Of a DNA stretch of 64,000 nt, positions 16,520 through 26,026 are shown piece after piece. Below the pieces are notes generated by a model. The model did no database searches and was not told the DNA's origin. It saw nothing but the letters and a program-made list of their open reading frames with translations. Where the stretch lies: the NCBI RefSeq assembly GCF_900176165.1, contig NZ_FWWU01000002.1, forward strand, positions 124,001-188,000, written 5' to 3'. The DNA comes from Deinococcus hopiensis KR-140. Lineage in GTDB: Bacteria; Deinococcota; Deinococci; Deinococcales; Deinococcaceae. Positions within the stretch are counted from its first letter, which is position 1; each line of letters begins with the position of its first letter. Made by a program: the position numbers and the translations under genes.

Positions 16520-17878
16520 ATGAACATGCAGAAACAAGGAATGGTCGGACTGCTGATGCTTACGGGTGCGCTGGCGAGTTGTGGAGGTGGCGGTGCGGCG
16601 CCGGAGCACATCCCCGCCAACCCCACGACCTTTACCGCGACCGCCAAGGGCAGTACCCAGGTGCAGCTCGACTGGAGCGGCGTGCAGGAGGGAGCGCACG
16701 TGGTGCTGGAGCGCAAGTCCAACAACGGGGCCTACGCCACGCTGAAGGACAACCTCACCACGACGACCTGGTTGGACCAGAACCTGACGCCCAACACGGC
16801 GTACACCTACCGCATCAAAGCCGCGAACGCGGCCGGGTCGAGCAGCGGACTGGAAAAGAGTGCCGCGACCGCCGCTTCCGGCAACCCCGACTTCACCCTG
16901 GGCGCCGCGCCCAACACGCTGAGCATCGGGCCGGGTCGGAGTTCGGCGACCACGATCGGTCTCACCCGGCCCCAGAACCCGGAAGGGACAGTGACCCTCA
17001 CGCTGGAGGGGGCGATGGTGGGGACGGGCACCGACAAGATCGCGGGCACCTTCAAGCCCACGGAAGCGAACAGCACGCTGTCCCTGACGGTTGGCGCGAA
17101 CGTGCCCGTCGGCCCGTACGATCTGACGGTCAGGGGCACGAACGGGAGCCTCACCAAGACCGCGAACGTGCGCGTCGTGGTGGAGAAGTGGCTGCTGGTG
17201 GACGACGACCGCAGCGGCAACAACTGGCCCACGAGCAGTCCTGCGCCTGACTCTGACGGCGACAAGTTCATGCGCGCCGCGATGGCCGGCAAGGTCTTCG
17301 ACGTGGCGGTCGTGCCCTACAGTGCCAGTGGGCAGGCGAAGGACGAACCCGACGGCCCCAGCGCGGACACCATGAAGAAATACAGCGGTGTGGTGTGGTA
17401 CACCGGAGACACCATCGTCAGCCCCGTGACCCGCAACGATGTGGCGAACCTCCAGGACTACCTGAACACCGCCAACCGCAAGGTCGTGCTGTTCTCGCCA
17501 GGATTTATCCGCACTTCAGCCACGAATGGTTCGACCCTCTCGGAACCCGGTGAGGCAGTTCAGACGTTCTTCAAGGCGTACGCGGGGGTGGACAAGGTAG
17601 CGTACGCGGGGCTCATCAACGGGAGTTACACCGTCGCCGGCCAGGCGAACACAGTCACGCAGGGCCTGAGCCTCGCCCTGACGAAGGGAGCCAACCGGGC
17701 CGACCTTGCGCCGGGGCAGGGCACAGAGACGCTGCTGAGCGCCGGGAGCGCCGTGGTGGCGACGGCCAGGTCAGGCGTGGGCACGGCGACCTCCTCGGCG
17801 CTCACTCTGCTCGGCCTGCCCACAAGCAACTTGACGCAGAACGACACGGCCACCCTGCTCGGGAAACTGATGCCGTAA
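16520..17878 (+). CDS. Lipoprotein with fibronectin type III domain and an amidotransferase-like C-terminal domain
   Basis: The 452-residue protein has a lipobox ALASC near residue 20. Residues about 33-118 fit an FN3 domain (TATAKGSTQVQLDWSG ... NTAYTYRIKAANAAGSSSGL). A second beta domain follows. From about 225, KWLLVDDDRSGNNW, then YSGVVWYTGDT, then LQDYLNTANRKVVLFSPGF resembles the glutamine-amidotransferase-like domain attached to some extracellular proteases and cell-surface proteins; no catalytic Cys is evident, so it is probably a binding module. An AAGGAAGG ribosome site precedes the start. Surface location is inferred. No operon partner. Confidence 0.8.
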   Translation: MNMQKQGMVGLLMLTGALASCGGGGAAPEHIPANPTTFTATAKGSTQVQLDWSGVQEGAHVVLERKSNNGAYATLKDNLTTTTWLDQNLTPNTAYTYRIKAANAAGSSSGLEKSAATAASGNPDFTLGAAPNTLSIGPGRSSATTIGLTRPQNPEGTVTLTLEGAMVGTGTDKIAGTFKPTEANSTLSLTVGANVPVGPYDLTVRGTNGSLTKTANVRVVVEKWLLVDDDRSGNNWPTSSPAPDSDGDKFMRAAMAGKVFDVAVVPYSASGQAKDEPDGPSADTMKKYSGVVWYTGDTIVSPVTRNDVANLQDYLNTANRKVVLFSPGFIRTSATNGSTLSEPGEAVQTFFKAYAGVDKVAYAGLINGSYTVAGQANTVTQGLSLALTKGANRADLAPGQGTETLLSAGSAVVATARSGVGTATSSALTLLGLPTSNLTQNDTATLLGKLMP

Positions 17879-18189
17879 CGGCCGGGGAACGAAAAGCGCG
17901 TCGCGCGTTCTCCCGTTGCCTGCCGTTCGTGTGGGGGCACGCCCGCGCGTCATTTCCGGTCCCCCGCGGGCTGCCTGCTGTTTGGCGCGGCCCCGTTTCA
18001 CTTCCACCTGCCGCCCGTGCTGTTCACCCGCTATGGCGTGGTCACGCCCCTGTGGAATGCCGTGCGAGCGACGCCCGTCCTGCCGCCGCTCGTGGCCGAC
18101 CCGTTGGAAGACCTTGAGCCTGCGTGGGGAAGGAGAAGGAAAGGCCTTTCCCGCGACTCATTTCGTGGCCGCCTTTGCTACCCTGACGC
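17879..18189. other. Intergenic, nothing recognised
   Basis: The plus strand has some protein-like stretches (near 17990-18120) but no frame is maintained and no motif is visible. Confidence 0.4.
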
Positions 18190-18330
18190 TGGATGGCGCC
18201 CCCCACCTGGCAACTCGACCTGTTCGGTCTGCCGCGCCTGCGAGGCCAGGACGGGCGGGACGTTCGCGCAGACCGCAAGTCCCTCGCGCTAGCGCTGAGG
18301 AGGCGTTTGGGGCCGCAGGAGACTGGGACG
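18190..18330 (+). pseudogene. Truncated N-terminus of a BTAD-type regulator
   Basis: The frame starts WQLDLFGLPRLRGQDG and runs to DRKSLALALRRR, matching the winged-helix start of the intact regulator encoded from 18716 (LRLLGSPALEVEGR ... RTRKSLGLVAYL). Similarity then stops and the frame degenerates. It is a remnant of a paralogous BTAD regulator lying directly upstream of the intact one. Confidence 0.6.
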
Positions 18331-18715
18331 CGGTGCGCAGGATTGCGGCCCGTCCCTCGTCCGCCCACCCGGTCCACTGAACCCGGGCGTCAGGCTGGTC
18401 GGGCGGAGCATCAGGATTCAACTGCGGCGCACTGAAGTTCTGCCCGGGCGAATGGGCCCCCATCCCTAACGGCTGTTTTCGTCCCGTAGGGTTGACAACG
18501 GCGCTTCCCTCCATCTACGCCAAACCGGGTCACATCCAGCCCCTGCATGGGTCAAAAACGGAACCATTTGTCCGAATTACGCCGTAATTGGAAGGACATT
18601 CCCCACGACTCCTTTTTCCCTCCACCAGATTCAAAATCGCCCTGCCCAGTCAAAAAAGTTTCCTTTTTAACAAACACCCGAAAACCGTGGAAGGCAAACG
18701 GTAAGCTAAGTGAGG
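18331..18715. other. Upstream region of the BTAD regulator
   Basis: Bases 18480-18715 are locally AT-richer with runs of T and A and include TTGACA at 18493, a candidate -35. No gene is seen. Confidence 0.4.
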
Positions 18716-21700
18716 ATGGCTTCCTCCCTCGCGTCCCCCGTCTCCCTGCGGCTGCTGGGTTCTCCCGCATTGGAAGTGGAGGGCCGCGCCGTGCCCCTGC
18801 GAACGCGCAAATCGCTGGGGCTGGTGGCGTACCTCGCGTTGGAGGGCGCATCGGGACGCGAAACGCTGGCCGGGCTGCTGTGGCCAAACCTCGCCCCCGA
18901 CAGCGCGCGGCACAATCTGCGCCAGGAGCTGTACCGCCTGACCCGTACGGCGCTGGGCCCGCACGTGGAGGTGAGTGCCCGGCAGGTGACCCCGGCAGGC
19001 GCGTGGGCCGTGGATGTGGCTGCTTTCGAGCGGGCGGTGGCAGACGGCGATGTGGCCGGAGCACTGACGCACTACCGGGGACCGCTGCTCGGCGGCGCGC
19101 CGCTGGAGGACGCTGGGCCGTTCGGCGAGTGGCTGGAAGCGCGGCGGACCCGGTTGCACGAGCGCTGGCAGGAGGCCGTGCAGCGCCACGCTGGGGCGCT
19201 GGAGGGCGCGGGCAAGTTGCGCGCGGCCCTGGACGCCCACCTCACCCTGCTGGCGAGCGACGGCCTGCAAGAACTCCACCAACGCGAGGCGATCCGTCTG
19301 CACGGCCTGCTGGGCGAGCGCGAGCGGGCGGCGGCGCGGTACGCGGCCTTCTGCACCCTGCTGGCAAACGAACTGGGCCTCGAACCCCTCCCCGAGACGC
19401 AGCGGGTGGCCGAGCAGGCGCGGCGTGGCCCGGGCCCGGCTTCTACGCGAACGGCCTCCCCGGCTCCGTCTGCCCCTCCCGCGCCCGAAGCGCAGCTCAC
19501 CGCGCCTTTCTCCTCGCCGCATCCACCCACCCTGCACCCTCCCCTGGTGGGGCGCACCAACGCCTGGACGGAACTCGAACACGCGGAGGGGCAACTCGCC
19601 GTGCTCCTGGGCGAGCCGGGCCTGGGCAAGTCGCGGCTCGCCCTCGCCTTCGCCGCCTCCTTCGGCCCGCCCGTGGTGCTCCGCGCGCAGGAGGTGGCCC
19701 GCGGCACGCCGCTGTACCCAGTGGCGGACGCCCTGCGCGCAGGCCTGGGGGACCCGCGGGCACGGGCACGCTTTGAGGCCCTTGACCCGGTATGGCGGGC
19801 AGAGGTCAGCCGCCTGGTGCCCGAACTGGGCACTCCGGGCGGGCCGCTCGGCGAGGGTCGCGCCCGCTTTCTGGAAGGCCTGGTCCATGCGCTGCTCGCG
19901 CTCGCCGGACCGGGCGGCTGCATCGTGTTTGAGGACCTGCACTGGATGGACGCCTCCACCCTGGAACTGCTCGCCCACCTCACGCGCCGCCTGCATCCGG
20001 GGGAACCAGGAGCACAGGAACGGGGGCTGGGCGAATGGGGACGCTCGGCAGCGGCTCCGCGCCTGCTGGCGACGGCCCGCTCCCACGAATTGCCGGGCAG
20101 CCCCGCCGAGACGGCGTTGGCGGGGCTGCGCCGCGGTGGGCTGCTGAGGTCCGTGCCGCTGACGCCCCTCTCGGAGGAGGAGGTGCGCGGCATGGTCCGC
20201 ACCCTGTCAGGGGGGGAGGACGCTGTTCTCTTCGCCCGGAGGCTGCACCGGGCCACGGGCGGCAATCCGCTGTTCGTACTGGAGACGCTGCGCTTCCTGT
20301 TCGAGACGGGCGAGCTGCACGCGGACGCCTCAGGGTGGCGCTCGCCCTACGACGAGGCCACCGAGGACTACTCTGAGCTGCCCCTGCCCCCCGAGGTGCG
20401 GGAGGCGGTGCTGCGCCGCCTCCAGGACCTGTCGCCCGCAGCGCAACGTCTGCTCGACGCCGCAAGCGTGTTGGAGGGCCAATTTTCCCTCGATGACCTC
20501 GCGCCCGCCGCCGCTCTGCCCGAATGGGAGGCGCTCGACGAGCTGGAGGGGCTGACCCGCCTCTCGGTGCTGGAGGTCCGCGACCCCGGCTTCGCCTTCG
20601 CGCACGACCTCGTGCGGCGGGCGGTGGCTTCCCGACTCTCGCCCGAACGCCGCCGACTGCTGCACCGCCGGTTTGCGGGCGTGCTGGAGGCGCAGGGGGC
20701 TGCGCCGGGCCGGATCGCCACCCATCTGGACGGCGCCGGTCTGGGTGCGCAGGCCGCGCCCTGGCATGTCCGGGCGGCGGAGGAAGCCGCGCGGGTGTTC
20801 GCCTTCCGCGAAGCGCTTGCCCACCTGGAGGCCGCGCTCGCTTCCGGTCCCCCACCGGGCGACGCGCTCACCTGGAGGTTGCGCCGGGCGGACCTGCTGC
20901 GTCACCTGGACGACCGCACCGCCCGCACCGCAGAACTGCACCTGATAGACGCGCTCGTCGCCACCCCCGAAGGGGCCGCCCATGCCCCTGAGGTTCACCT
21001 GCGCTGGGCCATCCTGCACGACGACGAGGGCCGCTATGAGGAAGCGCGCACCGCCGCCGAGTGCGTCCTGGCCTCACAGGCGGCACCGCCGGAGACGCGG
21101 GCTTGGGCCCAGACCACCCTGGGAATGGTCCTGCAGCGTCTGGGGGATCCGGAAGGGGCCGAGCGTCACCTGCGCTCGGCGCTCGCCCTGGAGGGCGTGA
21201 GCGCCGAGCGCCGAGCAGCGGCCCACAACAACCTCACCTACAGTGCCCTGGGGCGCGGCGATCTGGCCGTTGCCCGCTCCCACAACGCTGCGGGGCTGGC
21301 GCTGCTTCCCAGTTCCCCCACCCGCACGCGCGCCGTGATGCTCAACGCCGGAGCCAGGATCACGGTGCTGTCGGGCGACCTCGCCGGCGGAACGGCCCGG
21401 CTGCGCGAGGCACTGGAGGTCGCCCGGCACCTCGGTGACGTGGTGTTGCAAAAGCCCTTCCTGACCAACCTCGTGCAACTCTATACCCAGGCCGGACAGC
21501 TCGACGACGCCCTGAGTGCCCTCCACGAGGGGCTGGACCTCGTGCAGGCCACGGGGGACCGTCGCGGCGAGGGCGACTTCGGGCACCGCCTCGCGGAGGT
21601 GCAACTGCTGCGCGGACGCCTGGGGGCAGCGGCGCGCGCCTATGAGGCGGCGATCACGCAGGCCGACGCGGCTGGTCAGCGCGACCAACAGGCTGTGCGC

Positions 21701-22261
21701 CGACTGGGTCTGCTGCGGCTGCGGACGTTGACGGGGGACCTCGCCGCCGCGCGTGAGCTGCTGGCCGAGGTGCAAGGCCGGTTCGCCGAGGACCTGCCCG
21801 GCCTCCTCGCCGTGGAGGAAGCGCGGCTGTACGGGCGCACAGGCCAGCCGGACCAGGCGCTGCGAACCCTGCTTGCGGCCCGGGAAGCCGGGCACCTGAA
21901 CCAACCCCTGCACCGCGACCTCGCCCGCGCGCTTCTGGCCGGGGTCCAGCTGGCCCTGGGCGCCCGCGCCGCCGCGCTGGAGGAGGCGTTGCAGGACGCG
22001 GCATCACCCGCCCTTCAGGCCAGCTTGCTCGCCGTGCGCCTGCGGGCGCGGGAAGTCCCTGAGGACGCCAAAACCGCGAGAGACCTGCTCGCCTCGGGCC
22101 GCCTGCCCCCGCTCGACGCCCTCGCGCTGCGCCACGCCCTCTCACCTGCCCTGCCTGACCCAGAAGCGAGGGCGCTGCTCACACGCCTTGCCGCCACCCT
22201 GCCCACAGAGGCGCAGGCTGCCTTTCTGGCCCTCTGGGCCGCCCCCGGAGGGCCCACATGA
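18716..22261 (+). CDS. BTAD/AAA+ ATPase/TPR transcriptional regulator (SARP-like)
   Basis: The 1181-residue protein starts at the ATG at 18716, close to GTGAGG; a GTG two codons upstream is possible. Domain order: winged-helix DNA-binding region (about 1-95, RTRKSLGLVAYLALEGASGRETLAGLLWP), bacterial transcriptional activation domain (about 95-245, ending LLGERERAAARYAAF), a P-loop ATPase with Walker A GEPGLGKSRL near 302 and Walker B CIVFEDLHWMD, then a long TPR array to the end. This is the SARP/MalT-like STAND regulator plan: ATP-dependent oligomerisation gated by TPR-bound ligand. Its stop overlaps the globin start, so it is co-translated with a heme protein. Confidence 0.9.
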   Translation: MASSLASPVSLRLLGSPALEVEGRAVPLRTRKSLGLVAYLALEGASGRETLAGLLWPNLAPDSARHNLRQELYRLTRTALGPHVEVSARQVTPAGAWAVDVAAFERAVADGDVAGALTHYRGPLLGGAPLEDAGPFGEWLEARRTRLHERWQEAVQRHAGALEGAGKLRAALDAHLTLLASDGLQELHQREAIRLHGLLGERERAAARYAAFCTLLANELGLEPLPETQRVAEQARRGPGPASTRTASPAPSAPPAPEAQLTAPFSSPHPPTLHPPLVGRTNAWTELEHAEGQLAVLLGEPGLGKSRLALAFAASFGPPVVLRAQEVARGTPLYPVADALRAGLGDPRARARFEALDPVWRAEVSRLVPELGTPGGPLGEGRARFLEGLVHALLALAGPGGCIVFEDLHWMDASTLELLAHLTRRLHPGEPGAQERGLGEWGRSAAAPRLLATARSHELPGSPAETALAGLRRGGLLRSVPLTPLSEEEVRGMVRTLSGGEDAVLFARRLHRATGGNPLFVLETLRFLFETGELHADASGWRSPYDEATEDYSELPLPPEVREAVLRRLQDLSPAAQRLLDAASVLEGQFSLDDLAPAAALPEWEALDELEGLTRLSVLEVRDPGFAFAHDLVRRAVASRLSPERRRLLHRRFAGVLEAQGAAPGRIATHLDGAGLGAQAAPWHVRAAEEAARVFAFREALAHLEAALASGPPPGDALTWRLRRADLLRHLDDRTARTAELHLIDALVATPEGAAHAPEVHLRWAILHDDEGRYEEARTAAECVLASQAAPPETRAWAQTTLGMVLQRLGDPEGAERHLRSALALEGVSAERRAAAHNNLTYSALGRGDLAVARSHNAAGLALLPSSPTRTRAVMLNAGARITVLSGDLAGGTARLREALEVARHLGDVVLQKPFLTNLVQLYTQAGQLDDALSALHEGLDLVQATGDRRGEGDFGHRLAEVQLLRGRLGAAARAYEAAITQADAAGQRDQQAVRRLGLLRLRTLTGDLAAARELLAEVQGRFAEDLPGLLAVEEARLYGRTGQPDQALRTLLAAREAGHLNQPLHRDLARALLAGVQLALGARAAALEEALQDAASPALQASLLAVRLRAREVPEDAKTARDLLASGRLPPLDALALRHALSPALPDPEARALLTRLAATLPTEAQAAFLALWAAPGGPT

Positions 22262-22686
22262 CCGACCTTCCCCCGTCCCTGACCCCCCAGCAGATGGCCC
22301 TCGTCCAGGGCAGCCTCGCACGGGCACTTCCGGAGGCGTCGGAGGTCGCCGGCCTGTTCTACGACCGTCTCTTTGCCCTTGATCCGTCGCTGCGCGCCCT
22401 GTTTCTGGGTGACATGGCTGCGCAGGGCCGCAAGCTGGTAGACACCCTGGACGTGTTCGCGGGTGACCTGACGCGCCTGCCCGCCCTGCGCCCCGCGATG
22501 CGCCGCCTGGGACAGCGCCACGCAGACTACGGCGTGCGCCCCGAACACTACGCGACCGTAAGCGAGGCGCTGCTGTGGGCGCTGGAGCAGGCGCTGGGCG
22601 AAGGCTTCACCCCCGAGGTGCGCGGCGCCTGGGAGGCGGCCTACGCGGTCATCGCCCGGGAGATGCTGAGCGGCACGAACGGATAA
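22258..22686 (+). CDS. Bacterial globin (single-domain haemoglobin-like)
   Basis: The 142-residue protein is a full single-domain globin. LVQGSLARALPEASEVAGLFYDRLFALDPSLRALF is the A-to-CD region with the conserved Phe, and GQRHADYGVRPEHYATV carries the proximal His F8. It resembles the globin domain of flavohaemoglobins and Vitreoscilla-type haemoglobins and lacks the reductase domain. Such proteins bind oxygen or NO. The start ATG overlaps the regulator's stop as ATGA, so translation is coupled to the BTAD protein. A GC hairpin follows at 22703-22718. A paralog with the near-identical motif GLFYDRLFALDPSLR is encoded at 25589-26026. Confidence 0.93.
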   Translation: MTDLPPSLTPQQMALVQGSLARALPEASEVAGLFYDRLFALDPSLRALFLGDMAAQGRKLVDTLDVFAGDLTRLPALRPAMRRLGQRHADYGVRPEHYATVSEALLWALEQALGEGFTPEVRGAWEAAYAVIAREMLSGTNG

Positions 22687-22702
22687 AGGCCCTCACATAG
22701 GT

Positions 22703-22722
22703 TGCAGCGCCGCGCGGCGCAT
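22703..22722 (+). terminator. Hairpin after the globin gene
   Basis: GCGCCGCG is followed at once by CGGCGC and then ATTTTC, giving a GC stem with a short T run, 17 bases past the globin stop. Confidence 0.55.
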
Positions 22723-22989
22723 TTTCTACGGCGTGTAGGCCAAGGTGGCGGGGTGCACGGGCTGTAACCCGCCACCTGCTCCGTTCAATGCTTATCTGTT
22801 CCGTGAGGCGGTGCGCGAGACGCCCCCGGACCGAAGGTGAAAAGCCGGTCAGGAGACAACAGCACACGCCCACCCCAGGAATGAATTCCAGGGCTTGCGC
22901 GGCTCACTCAATCAGTGCGGCGGGCGGCTTGATCAAGGCGTAGTCATGCGTGTCTCGGTTGGCTTTCCACGAACTGCTGCGCCGCGCCA
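22723..22989. other. Intergenic, nothing recognised
   Basis: No frame of interest between the globin terminator and the frameshifted minus-strand remnant. Confidence 0.4.
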
Positions 22990-23638
22990 TCACCCAGATA
23001 CCGGTGCCGACCGCCAGACACCGCAGGTCACGGACATCCCCACGAAAGGTTCCGGCGTGACGTAATCGTTCGCCGTCCAGGTGAGATCGCGGACGTCTGC
23101 CCAGGTCGCGTGGTCCGTGATGACGGCTTTGCCATACCCAGCGTGGTAAGTCCCCACTTCCAGTACGTTTGGGAGGGCCGGCTCCGCATGCTCGAGCAGG
23201 TCTGAACCCAGAATGATCTCCTGCGGAAGGAGGGGGAGGCCGATGGCTTGCATTTCAGCCCGCATGGACAGGTGGTCAAATCCGCGCGGAAGGGCAGCAG
23301 CTGGATTGACGCAGGGGGCTGCGTCAGTCCAGCACCACGCGGTGACGGGGGTCTGGCCGAATCGCGCCGACGCGCCACAGAATGCCGTCGACGCGGGTGC
23401 GGCCTTGTTCATGAAGCAGGAAGAGCTGCTGAGCGGCCATCTGCCACTGCGCCGTCTGGAGGCGGCAACGCTTGACCTCGGCATCGGGAAAGTGATCCGC
23501 CTGGTCGCGCGCTCCATCGACGATCACTCCCGTGGGGCGTGCGCTTATGCGGTCAGGGTAGTGCCTTTTCACCTCCGCGTTTCGCCCACGGTACTGGAGC
23601 CGTGTAAGTCCTGATTCGGGTGCTGCTTCCCCTGGCAT
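22990..23638 (-). pseudogene. Frameshifted hypothetical gene
   Basis: Two minus-strand frames look coding in succession. The first (from about 23620 to 23330) reads a charged segment with AEVKRHYPDRISARPTGVIV and VDGILWRVGAIRPDPRHRVV. The second (about 23330 to 22990) reads FDHLSMRAEMQAIGLPLLPQ and HATWADVRDLTWTANDYVTP. A single frame change near 23330 would join them into one protein of about 210 residues. No family was recognised. The frameshift could be a sequencing error. Confidence 0.4.
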
Positions 23639-23678
23639 ACGCGCCCTGAAACCAGTTGGGGCGCGTATGCCAGGGGTG

Positions 23679-24110
23679 TCACCGTGTGGCTTGTTGCGCT
23701 GTGGCGCGAAGAAATCCGTGATGTGCAGTGGGAACGTCCCCCTGCCCCTCTTGCCACCTCCGGGTGCTCAGAACGGGCGCTCTATGGCGGTTGGAATGCC
23801 AACGAAGCAGCTGCGCCACAACCTGGGAGGTCAGCAGGACGAACCGCCGACGGATGAATGCATGTCCACGGTAGATCAGCCACGGCTGACGGACGTTCTT
23901 GAGAATCCAGCCTTCCTCTCCTTCGCTGGGCACCCAGGTGGGCTGCACCCGCATCTCGCGTTGTTCGGGGTATTTCGGACAGGAAAGATAGTGCTCCTTC
24001 GCTTTCGACGAATTCGTCATTTCTTCCAGGACGACTTGGGGACAGCGTGGCGCTTGGTATTCCGTCTGGCGCGCTTGGGCGATGGTCTCGCAATCGTCGT
24101 CAGGCAACAC
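23679..24110 (-). CDS. Hypothetical protein
   Basis: The 143-residue frame reads as a plausible charged protein (SCPKYPEQREMRVQPTW, LKNVRQPWLIYRGHAFIRRR) with a mixed alpha/beta pattern, but the likely start is a TTG and no motif is recognised. Upstream DNA to the amidohydrolase (24111-24395) holds no better start. Low confidence; it may be a decayed gene. Confidence 0.3.
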   Translation of the reverse strand: MLPDDDCETIAQARQTEYQAPRCPQVVLEEMTNSSKAKEHYLSCPKYPEQREMRVQPTWVPSEGEEGWILKNVRQPWLIYRGHAFIRRRFVLLTSQVVAQLLRWHSNRHRAPVLSTRRWQEGQGDVPTAHHGFLRATAQQATR

Positions 24111-24395
24111 GAGGCGATGTCAACCACACCCTCCCCTTGGCCGACACGCCGTAGGCCCTCGGCCATAAACCCGGCGCTGTGGAAGTCCGCCACGCCCGCC
24201 TCAACGTCTCCCGGCAACGGCGCGGCCCCGCGTAGGCACCACCTCGCACGCCCACCCGGACCTCGTGGGGCGCAGGATGCTCGGAGGGGCGTCACCAGCG
24301 TCTTCAGGGTGGATCCCCTTCCTGCTCAGCTCCAGCCAAAAGAGACCAGGCGGAAAGCAAACGGCGCTGGCCCAAGACAGGGCTTGAGCAGGTGC

Positions 24396-25556
24396 CTACC
24401 GATCCGGCCATGCGAACGCTGGGTTCCAGGCGTCTCCCTCCCGCAGGGTGACGGCGGGTTCACCCAGGGCGTGCCGCCCACCGCGCACCGCCGCCCGCAC
24501 GAGCGTCACCTCATCCACAGCCGCGTGGGCTTGCCGGGCGAAGGCGAGTTCGTCGTGGAGGTCGAGCGTCTCGCCGGACGCCACCGAATCGGTGCCGAGG
24601 GCGACTTCCACCCCGTGCCGCCCGTACAGCGCCCAGGGAAAGACGCCGCACTCCAGTGCCCGGTTGCTGCGCGGGCAGGTCACCACTGCGCATCCCGCCT
24701 GCGCGACGGTTTGCACGTCGTCCTCCGTGACATTCACCATATGCACCAGCGTGGGGCGGGCGTCCAGCACCCCGAGGTCCGCGAGGTGCGCGACGGGCGT
24801 GAGGCCAGGGTCCGGCGCGCGGCCCAGCACGTCCTCCAGGGTGAGGGGCGACATAACCTCCAGAAATTTCGCGGCGAGTGGTCCCGAGCCCGTGCGGAAC
24901 ATCCTGGATTCGGTGGGCGGCTCGGACGCGTGAATCTGCATGGGCAGGCCCTCGTCCCGGGCGAACTCTGCGAGGAGGCGGTGCAGGCGGTGGGACACCG
25001 TGTAGGTGGCGTGCGGACTGAGGCCCACGCGCATCCCGCCGGGGCGCTCCAGGCGGCGCAAGGCCCGAAGCTGCTCGACCGTGCGGCGAAACGTCTCGTC
25101 AGCGCGGGACGGATTGGGTTCAAAGACCTGCCAGTACGCCACGCCCGGCACATCACCCTCGCGCAGCAGGAACTCCATCACCCCAGGCAGTTCCGTGATG
25201 TCTCCGGCGGCGGCCACGGCCGAGGCCCGGATCGCCCGCAGGCCCACCTCCGCGCCCTCCCGCCCGCTCCTGTGCAGGTTCGCGCCGACGTGTTCCATGA
25301 CCCAGCGGTGGTAGGGCAGCGCGCGAAAGGAGAGCAGGCTGAGGTCCAGGTGCGTATGGGCATTGACGGGCGGTGGAGCAATCACCCGGCCTGCGCGCTC
25401 CTCACCCACCCCCGGAAAGCGGGAACGCAGCGCTTCCGCCCCTCCGAGGGCCAGCACCCGGCCCTCCTGAAGAACCACCCCGCCGTCCTGCACGCCGGAG
25501 CCCTCGCCCGTGTAGAGCAGATCGGCGGTGAGGAGGCGGACCCCTTGGGAAGGCAT
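24396..25556 (-). CDS. Metal-dependent amidohydrolase (deaminase/chlorohydrolase-like)
   Basis: The 386-residue product starts at the ATG at 25556 (MPSQGVRLLTADLLYTGEG). The amidohydrolase metal site is complete: HTH in PVNAHTHLDL, a His in SPHATYTV, HASE in MQIHASEPPTE, and the Asp in VALGTDSVAS near the C-terminus. The pattern fits the SsnA/TrzA/aminodeoxyfutalosine-deaminase branch, which hydrolyses amino groups on rings using Zn or Fe. A role in futalosine menaquinone synthesis is possible but not shown here. It lies 32 bases downstream of a globin gene on the same strand, suggesting co-transcription. Confidence 0.87.
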   Translation of the reverse strand: MPSQGVRLLTADLLYTGEGSGVQDGGVVLQEGRVLALGGAEALRSRFPGVGEERAGRVIAPPPVNAHTHLDLSLLSFRALPYHRWVMEHVGANLHRSGREGAEVGLRAIRASAVAAAGDITELPGVMEFLLREGDVPGVAYWQVFEPNPSRADETFRRTVEQLRALRRLERPGGMRVGLSPHATYTVSHRLHRLLAEFARDEGLPMQIHASEPPTESRMFRTGSGPLAAKFLEVMSPLTLEDVLGRAPDPGLTPVAHLADLGVLDARPTLVHMVNVTEDDVQTVAQAGCAVVTCPRSNRALECGVFPWALYGRHGVEVALGTDSVASGETLDLHDELAFARQAHAAVDEVTLVRAAVRGGRHALGEPAVTLREGDAWNPAFAWPDR

Positions 25557-25588
25557 GGAGCCAGCGCAGGGCGCTCCTTCCGCGCGCC

Positions 25589-26026
25589 TCACCGCAAGCC
25601 GCCCACGGGTGCAGGGGCGCGGGCCGCCTCCATCATCTCGTCTGCCAGCAGCGCGTAGGCGCGAATCCACGCCTCCCGCACCTCAGGCGTGAAGGCGTCA
25701 CCGAAAAAGGCGGCGAGGGTGTCCAGTAGGGCCCCGCCCACAGTGGCATAGTGCCCGTCTTGCACTCCATAACCCGCGTGACGCCGCCCCAGGTCGCGTA
25801 CGGCAGGCAGGATCGTTTCAGGCCGCGACAGCCCCTCAGTCACGAAGGCGAGCGCGGCCATCAGGTGACGGCCCTGCGTTCTCATGTCGCCCCGAAACAT
25901 CGGGCGCAGCGAGGGATCGAGGGCGAACAGGCGGTCGTAGAACAGCCCGGCAGCGGCCTCGGCGTGCGGGCGAACCTGCTGAAACGTGGTCTGAACGAGG
26001 CGGACATCTTCGGGCGTCAGGGTCAT
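25589..26026 (-). CDS. Bacterial globin, second copy
   Basis: From the ATG at 26026 (MTLTPEDVRLVQTTFQ) the product is 145 residues. It shares GLFYDRLFALDPSLRPMFRGDM and RRHAGYGVQDGHYATVGGALL with the globin at 22258, including the proximal His. The C-terminus (FTPEVREAWIRAYALLADEM) matches the last helix. The frame is open upstream to 26170 but lacks globin features there. It precedes the amidohydrolase by 32 bases. Together with the BTAD-linked copy it gives two single-domain globins within 4 kb on opposite strands, separated by the two decayed regions. Confidence 0.92.
   Translation of the reverse strand: MTLTPEDVRLVQTTFQQVRPHAEAAAGLFYDRLFALDPSLRPMFRGDMRTQGRHLMAALAFVTEGLSRPETILPAVRDLGRRHAGYGVQDGHYATVGGALLDTLAAFFGDAFTPEVREAWIRAYALLADEMMEAARAPAPVGGLR

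Noticed and set aside
18650..20086. Minus-strand frame of 478 codons
   Set aside because: Antisense to the BTAD/AAA regulator; Arg/Ala/Gln-rich with no domain pattern.
23667..25658. Long plus-strand frame of 663 codons
   Set aside because: It runs antisense to the amidohydrolase gene (24396-25556), has no motif, and its residue composition is that of GC-rich antisense DNA.
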